DNA from: Amycolatopsis sp. CA-128772
Lineage (GTDB): Bacteria; Actinomycetota; Actinomycetes; Mycobacteriales; Pseudonocardiaceae
Length of the DNA stretch: 64,000 nt
Assembly (NCBI RefSeq): GCF_002904295.1
Contig: NZ_PPHG01000078.1
Location: 1 to 64,000, forward strand
Direction: 5' to 3'
Each line of letters begins with the position of its first letter. Positions within the stretch are counted from its first letter, which is position 1. The notes under the pieces were generated by a model that searched no databases, had not been told where the DNA came from, and saw nothing but the letters and a program-made list of their open reading frames with translations. This document shows positions 38,305 through 47,602 of this stretch, in pieces. A program made the position numbers and the translations under genes.

Positions 38305-40137
38305 ATGCGCCTGCTTCCCCTCGCGACGGCGGCCGTGCTCGCCGTGCCCCTCGCGGCGACCCCGGCCGAGGCCGCCACCCCGGCCGAGGTGCGCGTCGAC
38401 CAGGCCGGTTACGCGCTGGGCGAGGCGAAGCACGCGTACCTGCTCGGCGGCGCCCCCGGGAAGTTCGCCGTGGTCGACGAAGGCGGCCACACCGTCCGCG
38501 AAGGCCGGACCGGCGCGAGCCTCGGCGCCTGGAACGCCCGCTACCCCGCGGTGTTCGACCTCGATCTGTCCACACTGGACCGACCGGGCACCTACCGGGT
38601 CAAGGCGGCGGGCGCGGTGTCACCGCCGTTCCGGATCGACACCGCGCGCCGCCTCTTCCGCCCGCTCGTGCGGGCCACCACCGAGTTCTTCCAGGCCCAG
38701 CGCGACGGCCACGACGTCGTCCCGGGCCGGCTCGACCGCCGGCCGTCGCACCTCGCCGACCGGACGGCGACCGTCTACGCGGAACCGAAGTTCGCCGGTG
38801 AAGGCGGCGACGAGATCGTCGAACCCCTGAAACCGCAGGGCGGCCCGGTCGACGTCGAAGGCGGCTGGGTCGACGCCGGCGACTTCGTGAAGTTCACCTC
38901 CAACACCGCGTATTCGCTGGCGGAGCTGGGTTTCGTGCTGCGCGAGGACCCGGACCCGGTGCTGGCCGAGGAGGTCCGGTTCGGTCTCGACTGGCTCGAC
39001 AAGGTGTGGGACGGCCGCTCGAAGACCCTCTACGCCCAGGTCGGCATCGGCACCGGCAGCGAGGAGTTCGGCTTCCTCGGCGACCACGACGTCTGGCGCA
39101 ACCCGCAGGACGACGACGCGCTCGACGTCAAGCCCGGCGATCCGGCCTACTTCGTCAAGCACCGCCCGGTGTTCCCCGCGGCCCCGGCGGGCGCGCCGCT
39201 GTCCCCGAACCTCGCCGGCCGGGTCGCGGCGGCGTTCGCGCTCGGCGCCCAGGTGTACGCCCACCGCGACCCGCGGCTCGCCCGCCACTACCTGGCCGAG
39301 GCGGCCGCCGTGTTCGCACAGGCCAAGACGACCGGTGTCGGCGAGCTCGTCACCGCGTTCCCGCACGCCTACTACCCGGAATCCTCCTGGGAGGACGACC
39401 TGGAACTGGGCGCGACGCAGCTCGCTCTGGCGGCGCGGGCGCTCCACGACCCGCGCGCCGGCGGCTGGGCCCGTGACGCGGCGAAGTGGGCGAAGGCGTA
39501 CATCGGCAGCGGCGACACGAGCACGTTGAACCTCTACGACACGAGCGCGCTCGCCCACGCCGACCTGGCCGGTCTGCTGCGCACCGGCGTCCCGGGCGCG
39601 GCCCTCGGCGTCCGGGAGCTGGCCGCCGACCTGCGCCGCCAGCTCGACTCCGGCGTCGAGGCGGCGAAGGCGAGTCCATTCGGGACAGCCGTCGACGTCA
39701 CGGACTTCGACGCCGCCAGCAAGAGCTTCGGCTTCGCCGCGACCGCGCGGCTCTACCAGCGCGTCACCGGCGACACCCGCTACGCCGCCTTCGGCGCCCG
39801 GCAACGGAACTTCACCCTCGGGGCCAACGCCTGGGGCGTCTCGCTGGTGGTCGGCGTCGGCACGACGTCCCCGCAGTGTCCGCACCACCAGGCCGCGAAC
39901 CTGGCCGGACCTTCGAAAGTGCTCTACGGCGCGGTCGTGAACGGCCCGAACGGCGCGGACAACTTCGCCGACCTGCCGTTCCCGGCCGGGGCCAGGGAGT
40001 GCACCCGTCCGTATGAATCCTTCGACGGCCAGGGAAGCCGCTACGCCGACGACCTGAGTTCATGGCCCAGCAACGAGCCCGCCATCGACTTCACCTCCAC
40101 CGCGCTGCTCGCATTCTCGCTGGCGGGCAGGCCGTAG
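38305..40137 (+). CDS. secreted GH9 endoglucanase with N-terminal Ig-like domain
   Basis: 610 residues. The signal peptide cleaves near PAEAATP (about 23). A CelD_N-type Ig-like domain (about 27-115) starts VRVDQAGYALGE. The GH9 barrel has the catalytic-base segment WVDAGDF (D190/D193) and the acid Glu about 591 in SNEPAIDF. There is no carbohydrate-binding module or dockerin, so it is probably a free enzyme on soluble or amorphous cellulose or related glucans. ATG 38305 is favoured by GGAG 5 nt upstream. The palindromic operator before it indicates substrate-controlled expression. Confidence 0.94.
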   Translation: MRLLPLATAAVLAVPLAATPAEAATPAEVRVDQAGYALGEAKHAYLLGGAPGKFAVVDEGGHTVREGRTGASLGAWNARYPAVFDLDLSTLDRPGTYRVKAAGAVSPPFRIDTARRLFRPLVRATTEFFQAQRDGHDVVPGRLDRRPSHLADRTATVYAEPKFAGEGGDEIVEPLKPQGGPVDVEGGWVDAGDFVKFTSNTAYSLAELGFVLREDPDPVLAEEVRFGLDWLDKVWDGRSKTLYAQVGIGTGSEEFGFLGDHDVWRNPQDDDALDVKPGDPAYFVKHRPVFPAAPAGAPLSPNLAGRVAAAFALGAQVYAHRDPRLARHYLAEAAAVFAQAKTTGVGELVTAFPHAYYPESSWEDDLELGATQLALAARALHDPRAGGWARDAAKWAKAYIGSGDTSTLNLYDTSALAHADLAGLLRTGVPGAALGVRELAADLRRQLDSGVEAAKASPFGTAVDVTDFDAASKSFGFAATARLYQRVTGDTRYAAFGARQRNFTLGANAWGVSLVVGVGTTSPQCPHHQAANLAGPSKVLYGAVVNGPNGADNFADLPFPAGARECTRPYESFDGQGSRYADDLSSWPSNEPAIDFTSTALLAFSLAGRP

Positions 40138-40146
40138 CATGGGGAA

Positions 40147-40932
40147 GTGAGCGAACAGTCTGAATGGCCGGACGGCCAGTACCCCGAACGCCCGGTGGAG
40201 CGGCACAAGGGCCCGGTCGTGCTGCGCCGCGACCGCCGTGACCAGGGCAGCACCACCGACCAGCGGCTCCTGGACTCGCGCGGCCCGAGCGACTGGGTGC
40301 ACACCGACCCGTGGCGCGTCCTGCGGATCCAGGCCGAGTTCGTCGAGGGCTTCGGCGCGCTCGCCGAGGTCCCGCGCGCGGTCACGGTGTTCGGCTCGGC
40401 CCGCACCAAGCGCGACAACCCGGAGTACGAGCTCGGCCGCAAGATCGGCGGGGCGCTGGCCAACGCCGGTTTCGCGGTGATGACCGGCGGCGGCCCGGGC
40501 GCGATGGAGGCGGTCAACCGCGGCGCGGCCGAGGCCGGCGGCTTCTCCGTCGGGCTGGGCATCGAGCTCCCGTTCGAGCAGGGCCTGAACCCGTGGGTCG
40601 ACCTGGGCGTCAACTTCCGCTACTTCTTCGCCCGCAAGACGATGTTCATCAAGTATTCGCAGGCCTTCATCTGCCTGCCCGGCGGCTTCGGCACGCTCGA
40701 CGAGCTGTTCGAGGCGCTGACCCTGGTGCAGACGAAGAAGGTCACGAAATTCCCGGTGGTGCTGTTCGGCAGCGACTACTGGGGCGGCCTCTACGAGTGG
40801 ATCAAGAACTCGGTGCTGGCCGAGGGCAAGATCAGCCCGGGCGACCTGGACCTGCTGCACCTCACCGACGACATCGACGACGCGGTCCGCGTGGTGCAGG
40901 AGTCCTATCAGGCGTGGGAGGACACCCACTGA
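40147..40932 (+). CDS. LOG-family protein (TIGR00730, Rossmann fold), long form
   Basis: 261 residues. LOG/'lysine decarboxylase-like' fold with TVFGSART, MTGGGPGAMEAVNRGA and PGGFGTLDELFEALTL; the last two form the nucleotide-binding and PGGxGTxxE catalytic motifs. Known members are cytokinin riboside 5'-monophosphate phosphoribohydrolases or related nucleotide hydrolases. A charged N-terminal extension of about 75 residues distinguishes it from the next gene. The GTG lies 6 nt after TAGCAT (40135-40140), whose TAG is also the GH9 stop codon: a leaderless start. It overlaps the second LOG gene by one base. Confidence 0.9.
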   Translation: MSEQSEWPDGQYPERPVERHKGPVVLRRDRRDQGSTTDQRLLDSRGPSDWVHTDPWRVLRIQAEFVEGFGALAEVPRAVTVFGSARTKRDNPEYELGRKIGGALANAGFAVMTGGGPGAMEAVNRGAAEAGGFSVGLGIELPFEQGLNPWVDLGVNFRYFFARKTMFIKYSQAFICLPGGFGTLDELFEALTLVQTKKVTKFPVVLFGSDYWGGLYEWIKNSVLAEGKISPGDLDLLHLTDDIDDAVRVVQESYQAWEDTH

Positions 40933-41516
40933 TGCGGCGGATCTGTGTCTTCTGCGGGTCGTCGATGGGCTTTTCGCCGAGGTACGCGGAGCAGGCGGCC
41001 GCACTCGGCAAGCTACTGGCCCAGCGCGGCATCGGCCTGGTCTACGGCGGCGCGAGCGTCGGCACGATGGGCGTGGTCGCCGACGCGGCCCTCGCGGCGG
41101 GCGGCGAGGTGATCGGCGTGATCCCGGAGGCGCTGTCGTCGGTCGAGATCGCCCACGCGGGCCTGTCCGAGCTGCACGTGGTGGCGGACATGCACGAGCG
41201 CAAGGCCAAGATGGCGGCCCTGTCCGACGGTTTCCTGGCCCTGCCGGGCGGCGCGGGCACGTTGGAGGAGCTGTTCGAGGTCTGGACGTGGGCCCAGCTC
41301 GGCCTGCACGGAAAGCCGATCGGCCTGGTCGACGTGGACGGGTACTACGCGCCGCTGATCACCTTCGCCGACCACATGGTGGCGGAGGGCTTCGTCAAGG
41401 AGGACTACCGGCAGCTGCTGCTCACCGACGCCGACCCGGCGGCGCTGCTGGACCGGTTCGAGACGTACGAGCCGCCCGCGCCGCCGAAGTGGGCGAAGGA
41501 ATCGCCGGGGATCTGA
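40932..41516 (+). CDS. LOG-family nucleotide phosphoribohydrolase-like protein
   Basis: 194 residues, short form, closest in layout to Rv1205. ICVFCGSSMGFSPRY at the N-terminus, YGGASVGTMGVVADAAL, DMHERKAKM and PGGAGTLEELFEVWTWAQLG. Expected to release a free base from a nucleoside 5'-monophosphate, the LOG reaction. The TGATG junction couples it to the first LOG gene. A tandem pair may act as a heteromer or on different nucleotides; the sequence does not show which. Confidence 0.92.
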   Translation: MRRICVFCGSSMGFSPRYAEQAAALGKLLAQRGIGLVYGGASVGTMGVVADAALAAGGEVIGVIPEALSSVEIAHAGLSELHVVADMHERKAKMAALSDGFLALPGGAGTLEELFEVWTWAQLGLHGKPIGLVDVDGYYAPLITFADHMVAEGFVKEDYRQLLLTDADPAALLDRFETYEPPAPPKWAKESPGI

Positions 41517-41914
41517 CGTCGTGCCCGCCCGGACGAACGCCGCCGCCCGCGAGCTCGCCCAGCGCCGGCAGCCGGCCCGGGTCGCGCACCTCCGGCCCGG
41601 GCACATCGCTGCTCGGCCCAGTGCGGGAACGGCTCGCCGCCGAGGTCGGCCACGACCAGCGCCGGCCGCCCGGCCGGCCGGTGCCCGCGGGGGAGCGCCG
41701 CCGGCTGGTCCTGCTCGTCGGGCTCCATCGCCACGAGCAGCTTCGGCACGGCCTGCCCCGCACCGCGCCCGGTGTACCGCGGCGAGCGCTTTGCGGCTCT
41801 CGCAAGGAAGCCGCTGCGGCGGCGGTCGGCCGCGCCGCGCATCCGGCGCCGGGCGCGGTCGCGGCGGCCCGACGGGCACCTTCGTCGACGACGAAGGCCC
41901 GGTGCCGTGGTGAG
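41517..41914. other. 398-bp stretch without a convincing gene; possible frameshifted remnant
   Basis: On the minus strand, codons with G/C third positions run from ATG 41842 (start MRGAADRRRSG) through PKLLVAMEPDEQDQPAALP and LVVADLGGEPFPHWAEQ to about 41614. The good frame then shifts and continues as DVPGPEVRDPGRLPALGEL to about 41520. No intact reading frame contains both parts and it runs into the LOG gene. It could be a decayed gene or a sequencing frameshift. The plus-strand frame is equally Arg-rich and unconvincing. Confidence 0.35.
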
Positions 41915-42589
41915 TCAGGCGACGCCTTCGCTCGGCCGCTTGTGGTAGGTGTCGACGTACTCCTGGCCCGAGAGCTCCAGGATCGCGTACATCACCTCGT
42001 CGGTGACCGAGCGGCGGATCGCCGGCGCGTAGTCCTGGCCTTCGTACCGCGAGAAGTCGAGGGGCTTGCCGAACGTGATGCCGATCTTCGCCGGCCGTGG
42101 GATCTTCGCGCCTCGGGGCTGGAGGTTCTCGGTGCCGGTCAGCGCGACCGGTACCACCTTCGCGCCGGTCGCCAGGGCCAGCGCCGCGACGCCCGTGTGG
42201 CCGCGGTGCAGCCGGCCGTCCAGGGAGCGGGTGCCCTCCGGGTAGATCGCGAACACGCCGCCCGCGTCGAGCACCTTGCGCGCCGCCTCCAGGGCGGCCA
42301 GCCCGGCCTGGGCGTTGCCGCGCTCGACCGGGACGTAGCCGAGGCCGCCGAGGAACCCGGCCAGCGCCCGGCCCTTGAGGCCCTTGCCGGCGAAGTACTC
42401 GGCCTTGCCGAGGAACTTGACCTGCCGGGGCGTCGCGAAGGTGATGACGCCGGTGTCGAGCGCCGCCCGGTGGTTGGCCGCCAGGAGCACCGGGCCGCTG
42501 AGCGGCACGTTCTCCACGCCGTGCACCTCCGGCCGGTACACGGCCCTGGCCAGCGGGCCCAGCACGAACCGGACTAGCAGCGCGATCAA
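41915..42589 (-). CDS. 1-acylglycerol-3-phosphate O-acyltransferase (PlsC family)
   Basis: 224 residues. Acyl transfer to lysophosphatidate or a related acceptor at the membrane. Motif I is NHRAALD (N-H-x4-D). Motif III is YPEGTRS. A hydrophobic N-terminal helix (residues 1-16) anchors it. The TTG start at 42589 is supported by AGGAGG 5 nt upstream. It is divergent from gpgS with 33 bp between. In mycobacteria folP2 and fadD6 occupy this place near gpgS, so this is a lineage difference. Cytosolic-face phospholipid synthesis is the likely role. Confidence 0.9.
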   Translation of the reverse strand: MIALLVRFVLGPLARAVYRPEVHGVENVPLSGPVLLAANHRAALDTGVITFATPRQVKFLGKAEYFAGKGLKGRALAGFLGGLGYVPVERGNAQAGLAALEAARKVLDAGGVFAIYPEGTRSLDGRLHRGHTGVAALALATGAKVVPVALTGTENLQPRGAKIPRPAKIGITFGKPLDFSRYEGQDYAPAIRRSVTDEVMYAILELSGQEYVDTYHKRPSEGVA

Positions 42590-42622
42590 GTCGTCCTCCT
42601 CCTCGGTGGCGGTGCCACCAGC

Positions 42623-43543
42623 ATGGCACGATCGTTACTCGTGAGTTGGTTCGAGCGGCGTACGTGGCAGGAGCCCGGCTGGACGCCCGGGGACATCCTG
42701 GCCGCGAAGGGTGACCGGACGGTTTCGGTCGTGCTACCGGCCCTGGACGAAGAGCGGACCGTCGGTGCTGTGGTCGCGTCGGTCCGGCCGCTGGTCGGTT
42801 CGGTCGTCGACGAGCTCGTCGTCATGGATTCGGGTTCCACGGACGCCACCGCGCAAACCGCCGAAGCCGCGGGCGCGCGGGTCGTGCGCCGCGAGGACGT
42901 CCTGCCGGACCTGCCGCCGGTCCCCGGCAAGGGCGAGGTGCTGTGGCGTTCGCTGGCCGCGACCAGCGGTGACATCGTCGTCTTCCTCGACTCCGACCTG
43001 GTCGACCCGGACCCGGCGTTCGTGCCGTCCCTGCTCGGCCCGCTGCTCACCGAAAACGGCGTCCACCTGGTCAAGGGCTTCTACCGCCGCCCGCTGCGGC
43101 TGGAGAGCACCGGCGGCGGGCGCGTCACCGAGCTGCTCGCCCGGCCGGTCCTCTCCGCGCTGCGCCCCGCGCTCGGCGGGCTGGTCCAGCCGCTCGGCGG
43201 CGAGTACGCGGGCACCCGCGAGTTCCTCGAGTCGGTGCCGTTCGCGGCCGGCTACGGCGTCGAGATCGGGCTGCTGCTCGACGCCGAGGCGCGGTACGGC
43301 CTCGACGGGCTCGCGCAGGTCAACCTGGGTGTCCGCAAGCACCGGAACCGGTCGCTGAGCCAGCTGGGCGCGATGTCCCGCCAGATCCTCGGCACGGCTT
43401 TGGACCGCTGCGGCGTCCCGGCCGCGGACGCCCCGTTCACGCAGTTCGTGCAGGTCGACGAGGAGTGGCTGCCGGACGTCACGGACGTCCGCGTCGCCGA
43501 CCGGCCGCCGATGCGGGAAGTGCTCGCCCGTCCTCGAGGGTGA
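42623..43543 (+). CDS. gpgS: glucosyl-3-phosphoglycerate synthase
   Basis: GT81 enzyme transferring glucose to 3-phosphoglycerate, the first step toward glucosylglycerate and methylglucose lipopolysaccharide. About 306 residues, slightly shorter than Rv1208 at the N-terminus. Typical motifs: VSVVLPALDEERTVGAV, VMDSGSTDAT, PGKGEVLWRSLAAT, the metal site in VFLDSDLVDPDP, GGGRVTELLARP and LGGEYAGTREFL. ATG 42623 is the longest start; GTG 42641 (VSWFERRTW) is the alternative. Its 3' end overlaps cydC by 65 bp. Confidence 0.94.
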   Translation: MARSLLVSWFERRTWQEPGWTPGDILAAKGDRTVSVVLPALDEERTVGAVVASVRPLVGSVVDELVVMDSGSTDATAQTAEAAGARVVRREDVLPDLPPVPGKGEVLWRSLAATSGDIVVFLDSDLVDPDPAFVPSLLGPLLTENGVHLVKGFYRRPLRLESTGGGRVTELLARPVLSALRPALGGLVQPLGGEYAGTREFLESVPFAAGYGVEIGLLLDAEARYGLDGLAQVNLGVRKHRNRSLSQLGAMSRQILGTALDRCGVPAADAPFTQFVQVDEEWLPDVTDVRVADRPPMREVLARPRG

Positions 43544-45071
43544 GCACCTCGTCGAAGCCGTCGACGTGCTCGGGCCGGTGGGTGACGAGCACCACGCTGC
43601 CGGCCGCCTGGGCGAGGACCCGCTTCAGGACGGCGTCGCCGTGGGCCGGGTCGAGCCCTTCGACGGGCTCGTCGAGCACGAGGACCCGGGGCTTGGCGAG
43701 CACCGCGCGGGCGAGGACCAGCCGCTGCCGCTGACCCCCGGACAGCGCGTCACCGTCCGGGCCGGTGTCGCGGTCGAGGTCCAGGTCGAACCCGGCGGTG
43801 TCGCAGGCGGCCCGGAGTTCGTCGTCGGTGGCGTCCGGCTTCGCGAGCAGCAGGTTCTCGCGGACGGTGGTGTGGAAGACGTGGGCGTCGGCTTCGGCGC
43901 CGGAAATGACATTCGCCAGGCCGGCGTACTCCGCGAGCGGGTGGCCGTCGAGGGTGACCCGGCCTTCGGTCGGGGTCTCGCTGCCGAGCAGGAGCCGCAG
44001 GAGGGTCGTCTTCCCCGCGCCGCTCGGGCCGAGGATGCCGACGCGCTTGCCGGGCGGCAGGTCGAGATCGACGTCCCGGAGCGCCGGCGGCCGGCCGGGG
44101 TGGCGGACGCCGGCCTTCTCCAGCCGGAAGTGGCCGTCCGCCGCGGTGCGGGTGCCGGCCGGGAGGGCGGGCTCGCTCAGCACGGCCCGCACCCGGGCGG
44201 CCGAGGCGCGGATTTCCGGAACGCGCCGGGCGGCGCCGATCAGCGGGAGAACGACCTCGAAGGCCGTCACGGCGGCGAGGGTGAGGGCCGCGGTCCAGGG
44301 CCCGGAGGCGTGGCACAGCCGGGCGACGGCGACGGCGGTGCCCAGCTGGACGAGCACCCCGGCGGCGCCGAGCAGGGCCGTCCGGCCCGCGGCCGCCCGC
44401 TCGGCGGCGGCGATGACGTCGACGACCCGGGTGGCTTTGCGCCGCTGTTCTCCGAGCGCCCCGGCGGCGACGAGCTCCCGGTGCCCGGTGACGAGCTCGA
44501 CGGCCCGTTCGGCGAGTTCGGCCCGGGCACCCGCGGTCTCCCGCGCGGCCCGGCCGGTGGCGCGGACGACGAGCCACGGCAGGAGCACACCGGCGACGAG
44601 CAGCCCGGCGGTGAGCACGGCGGCGGCCGGCACCGAAGCGCCCGCGGTGACGGCGACCGCGGCGGCACCCACGACGGCGGCCACGGCGGCGGGCAGGAGC
44701 CACCGCAGGACGGCGTCCTGCAGCGCGTCCACATCGGACACGAGCCGGGTGACGAGGTCGCCGCCGGAGTACCGGGTCCCGGGCAGGAGGGCCTGGTAGA
44801 CGCGGGTCCGCAGGGAGCCGAGCCACCGGAGGACGACCTCGTGCCCGGCGAGCCGTTCGGCGTACCGCAGGCCACCGCGGAGGAGGGCGAGGGTCCGGAC
44901 GGTGACGACGGCGAGGGTGAGGGCGCCGAGCGGCGGCCGTTCGGCGGCCCGCAGCAGCAGCCAGGCCGCGGTGGCCATGAGCGCGAGGGCGGCGAGTTCG
45001 GCGGCGGCACCGAGGAGCGCGGCGCGGAGCAGCCGCAGCCAGTCTCTTGTGGACAGAGCCCGGACGTTCAC
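43479..45071 (-). CDS. cydC: ABC exporter subunit CydC
   Basis: 530 residues. Half of the CydDC ABC exporter that moves thiols and supports assembly of cytochrome bd. Membrane domain with about six helices (1-300), then the ATPase with Walker A GPSGAGKTT, signature SGGQRQR and Walker B VLVLDEP. The GTG start overlaps the cydD stop by 4 bp (GTGA). The end overlaps the convergent gpgS by 65 bp. Last gene of the cydABDC operon. Confidence 0.93.
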   Translation of the reverse strand: MNVRALSTRDWLRLLRAALLGAAAELAALALMATAAWLLLRAAERPPLGALTLAVVTVRTLALLRGGLRYAERLAGHEVVLRWLGSLRTRVYQALLPGTRYSGGDLVTRLVSDVDALQDAVLRWLLPAAVAAVVGAAAVAVTAGASVPAAAVLTAGLLVAGVLLPWLVVRATGRAARETAGARAELAERAVELVTGHRELVAAGALGEQRRKATRVVDVIAAAERAAAGRTALLGAAGVLVQLGTAVAVARLCHASGPWTAALTLAAVTAFEVVLPLIGAARRVPEIRASAARVRAVLSEPALPAGTRTAADGHFRLEKAGVRHPGRPPALRDVDLDLPPGKRVGILGPSGAGKTTLLRLLLGSETPTEGRVTLDGHPLAEYAGLANVISGAEADAHVFHTTVRENLLLAKPDATDDELRAACDTAGFDLDLDRDTGPDGDALSGGQRQRLVLARAVLAKPRVLVLDEPVEGLDPAHGDAVLKRVLAQAAGSVVLVTHRPEHVDGFDEVLTLEDGRALPASAAGRRRGRP

Positions 45072-46621
45072 GCCGTCACCTCCGTGCGGATCCGGCCGTC
45101 GCGTAGCTCGACCACCCGGTCCGCCAGCGAAACCATGGCCGGCCGATGGGCGACCAGCAGTGCCGTCCGGCCCGGCAGCAGCTTCCGCGTCGCCGACAGC
45201 ACCGCGTCCTCCGTCCGGGCGTCCAGCCGCGCCGTCGGCTCGTCCAGCAGCACCAGCCCCGCCGACCTCCGCGCCAGGGCCCGGGCCAGGCCCACCCGCT
45301 GGCGCTGGCCCGCCGACAGCACCTCGCCCAGCTCGCCCACCGGCGTCGAAAAGCCCGCCGGCAGGCTCGCCGCCACCGGCGCCAACGCCGCCGCCCGGGC
45401 CGCCGCCGGCACGTCGGCCGGACCGCCGAGGGCGATGTTCGAAGCCAGCGACCCGCGGAACAACGTCGGCCGCTGCGGGACCCACGCCACCTCGGCCAGC
45501 CAGTCCGGCGACGACAGCGACCGCAGGTCCACCCCGTCCACGAGCACCCGTCCCGACGAAGGCGTCACGAACCCCAGCAGCACCGCCAGCAAGGTGCTCT
45601 TCCCCGACCCGCTCGGCCCCACCAGCGCCACCCGCGACCCGGCCGGCAGCGAAAGGTCCACTTCGGACAACGCCGGAACCCCGTCGTAAGCCACGGACAC
45701 CCGCTCGAAGACCACCGAAGGCGCCCCCCGCCGCCGGCAGACGGTCCCGGACGGAACCGGGACAACCGGCACCGCGAGAGCCTCCCGCAACGCCGTCAAC
45801 CCCTCCGCCGCCGCGTGGAACTTCGCGCCCGCCGCGCGCAGCGGCAGGTACGCCTCCGGCGTCAGCAGCAGGATGAGCAACGCCGGACGCGCCTCCAGGC
45901 CGCCCGAAAGCAACCGGAAGCCGATCGGCACCGCCACCAACGCCACGGACAGCGTCGCCACCAGTTCCAGCACCAGCGCCGACAGGAACGCGACCCGCAG
46001 CGTCTTCATGGTCGCGTCGGCGTGGGCGGCCGCCATCGAACGCACGGTGGCCGCCTGCTCGGCCGCCCGTCCGAACACCTTCGACGTCCCGAGCCCGCGG
46101 ACGGCGTCCAGGAAGTGCCCGCCCAGCTTCGTCAGCAGCTGCCACTGGACCGAGGCCCGCGTGTGCTTCCCGACCAGGACCGCGAACACCGGGATCAGCG
46201 GCAGGGTGACCACCACGACCAACGCGGACACCAGGTCCGTGGTGAACAGCCGCACGACCACCGCGGCCGGCACGACCACCGACACCACCAGTGAGGGCAG
46301 GTACCCGGTCAGGTAGCTGTCCGTGGCGTCGACACCGCGCGTGATCTGCGTCGCGACAACCCCGGCCCGGTCCGAAGCGGACTCCAGGAGCCGCCGGCGC
46401 AACCCGCGGCGGACCGACGCGGCAAAGCGTCCGCTGAGGACGGTGTGCCCCCACGACAGGGCCACCCGCCCCGCGATGGCCACGACCAGGAGCGCGGAAA
46501 CGCCACCACCGGTCAGCAGGGTGGCGAGCCCCTCGGCCTGGAGGAGCACCGCCGCCGCGGTGAGCACCCCGAGCAGGCCCACCACGACGAGGTACCGCCG
46601 GAGTCCGGGCAGTGCAGGCAC
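45068..46621 (-). CDS. cydD: ABC exporter subunit CydD
   Basis: 517 residues. Partner of CydC. The N-terminal transmembrane domain begins LRRYLVVVGLLGVL and runs to about 285, with LPLIPVFAVLVG. The nucleotide-binding domain has GPSGSGKST, VPQRPTLFRGS (Q-loop), SAGQRQRVGLARAL and VLLDEPT. The GTG start has AGGGGG 5 nt ahead. It lies 9 bp after cydB and overlaps cydC, so the four genes form one operon. Order cydA-cydB-cydD-cydC is standard for actinobacteria. Confidence 0.93.
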   Translation of the reverse strand: MPALPGLRRYLVVVGLLGVLTAAAVLLQAEGLATLLTGGGVSALLVVAIAGRVALSWGHTVLSGRFAASVRRGLRRRLLESASDRAGVVATQITRGVDATDSYLTGYLPSLVVSVVVPAAVVVRLFTTDLVSALVVVVTLPLIPVFAVLVGKHTRASVQWQLLTKLGGHFLDAVRGLGTSKVFGRAAEQAATVRSMAAAHADATMKTLRVAFLSALVLELVATLSVALVAVPIGFRLLSGGLEARPALLILLLTPEAYLPLRAAGAKFHAAAEGLTALREALAVPVVPVPSGTVCRRRGAPSVVFERVSVAYDGVPALSEVDLSLPAGSRVALVGPSGSGKSTLLAVLLGFVTPSSGRVLVDGVDLRSLSSPDWLAEVAWVPQRPTLFRGSLASNIALGGPADVPAAARAAALAPVAASLPAGFSTPVGELGEVLSAGQRQRVGLARALARRSAGLVLLDEPTARLDARTEDAVLSATRKLLPGRTALLVAHRPAMVSLADRVVELRDGRIRTEVTA

Positions 46622-46630
46622 GGCGTCCCC

Positions 46631-47599
46631 CTAGAAGTGCAGCAGCGAGTGCTGGTCGACGGGGCGGCGGTGCGCCCGCCAGGTCAGCCACTGCACCACC
46701 AGCAGCACCAGCAGCGACGGCGGGGTGAACCAGGCCAGCACCGCGAACGTCTCCGGCGCCGTCGCCGCCTGCTCGAGCGTCAGCGTGGACTGCGAAGACA
46801 CCAGCACGGCCGGGAACCGCACGGTGCCGGCGAGCAGCGCCGGACAGGCCGAGAGCACCATGGACCCGGCGAGCGCGACCCGGTACCGCCGCGTCGCCAG
46901 CCCGAAGCGGGTGACGGCGAAAGCCGCGAAGGCCAGGACGACCGCACCGGCACCGAGCAGCGAAACGCCGTCGAGCGCGAAGTACCCCCAGCCCGAGGCG
47001 ACCACGAGGAACGCGAGCACCGGCGCCGAGAAGGCCCGGGCCAGCCGGACCGCGCGGCCGGTCAGCTCGGCCGGTGCCCGCACGGCCAGGAACGCCGCGC
47101 CCTGCAGGCAGAACAGCGCGACGAACCCGAGGCCCCACAGCACCGCGTACGGGTTGAAGAGCGCGAGCACGTCGGCGACCGGCGGCAGCCCGACGACCAG
47201 GTTGCCGAGGAACAGGCCCCACGACAGCGCCGTCACCAGCGCGCCGCCGACGATGCCGGCCGTCCAGGCGCCGCGGCGCGCGTCCGGGCGGCGGCTGCGC
47301 AGCTGCATCGACGCCGTGAACGTGACCAGGCCGAGCAGGAGCGTCACGACCAGGACGTACGCCCCGGCGAACACCTTGCCCTCCAGGTGCGGGAACGCCC
47401 CGAACAGCAGGCCGACCGCGGCCACCAGCCACACCTCGTTGGCCAGGAAGAACGGCCCGAGCGCGCCCAGTGTCTGCCGTCGGCGCCGCTCGCCGGCCTC
47501 GAAGCCGGGCAGGAGCATGCCGACGCCGTAGTCGTACCCCGCCAGCGCGAAGTACCCGCAGGTCAGCAGGCCCAGCACACACCACCAGAAGGTCACCAC
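46631..47599 (-). CDS. cydB: cytochrome bd oxidase subunit II
   Basis: 322 residues, integral membrane protein with about eight or nine helices, normal for the shorter actinobacterial form. FWWCVLGLLTCGYFALAGYDYGVGMLLP and LGPFFLANEVWLVAAVGLLFGAFP are family signatures. The second GTG of GTGGTG is also possible as start. It begins 3 nt after the cydA stop. Its completeness contrasts with the shortened cydA beside it. Confidence 0.94.
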   Translation of the reverse strand: MVTFWWCVLGLLTCGYFALAGYDYGVGMLLPGFEAGERRRRQTLGALGPFFLANEVWLVAAVGLLFGAFPHLEGKVFAGAYVLVVTLLLGLVTFTASMQLRSRRPDARRGAWTAGIVGGALVTALSWGLFLGNLVVGLPPVADVLALFNPYAVLWGLGFVALFCLQGAAFLAVRAPAELTGRAVRLARAFSAPVLAFLVVASGWGYFALDGVSLLGAGAVVLAFAAFAVTRFGLATRRYRVALAGSMVLSACPALLAGTVRFPAVLVSSQSTLTLEQAATAPETFAVLAWFTPPSLLVLLVVQWLTWRAHRRPVDQHSLLHF

Positions 47600-47602
47600 C
47601 GG

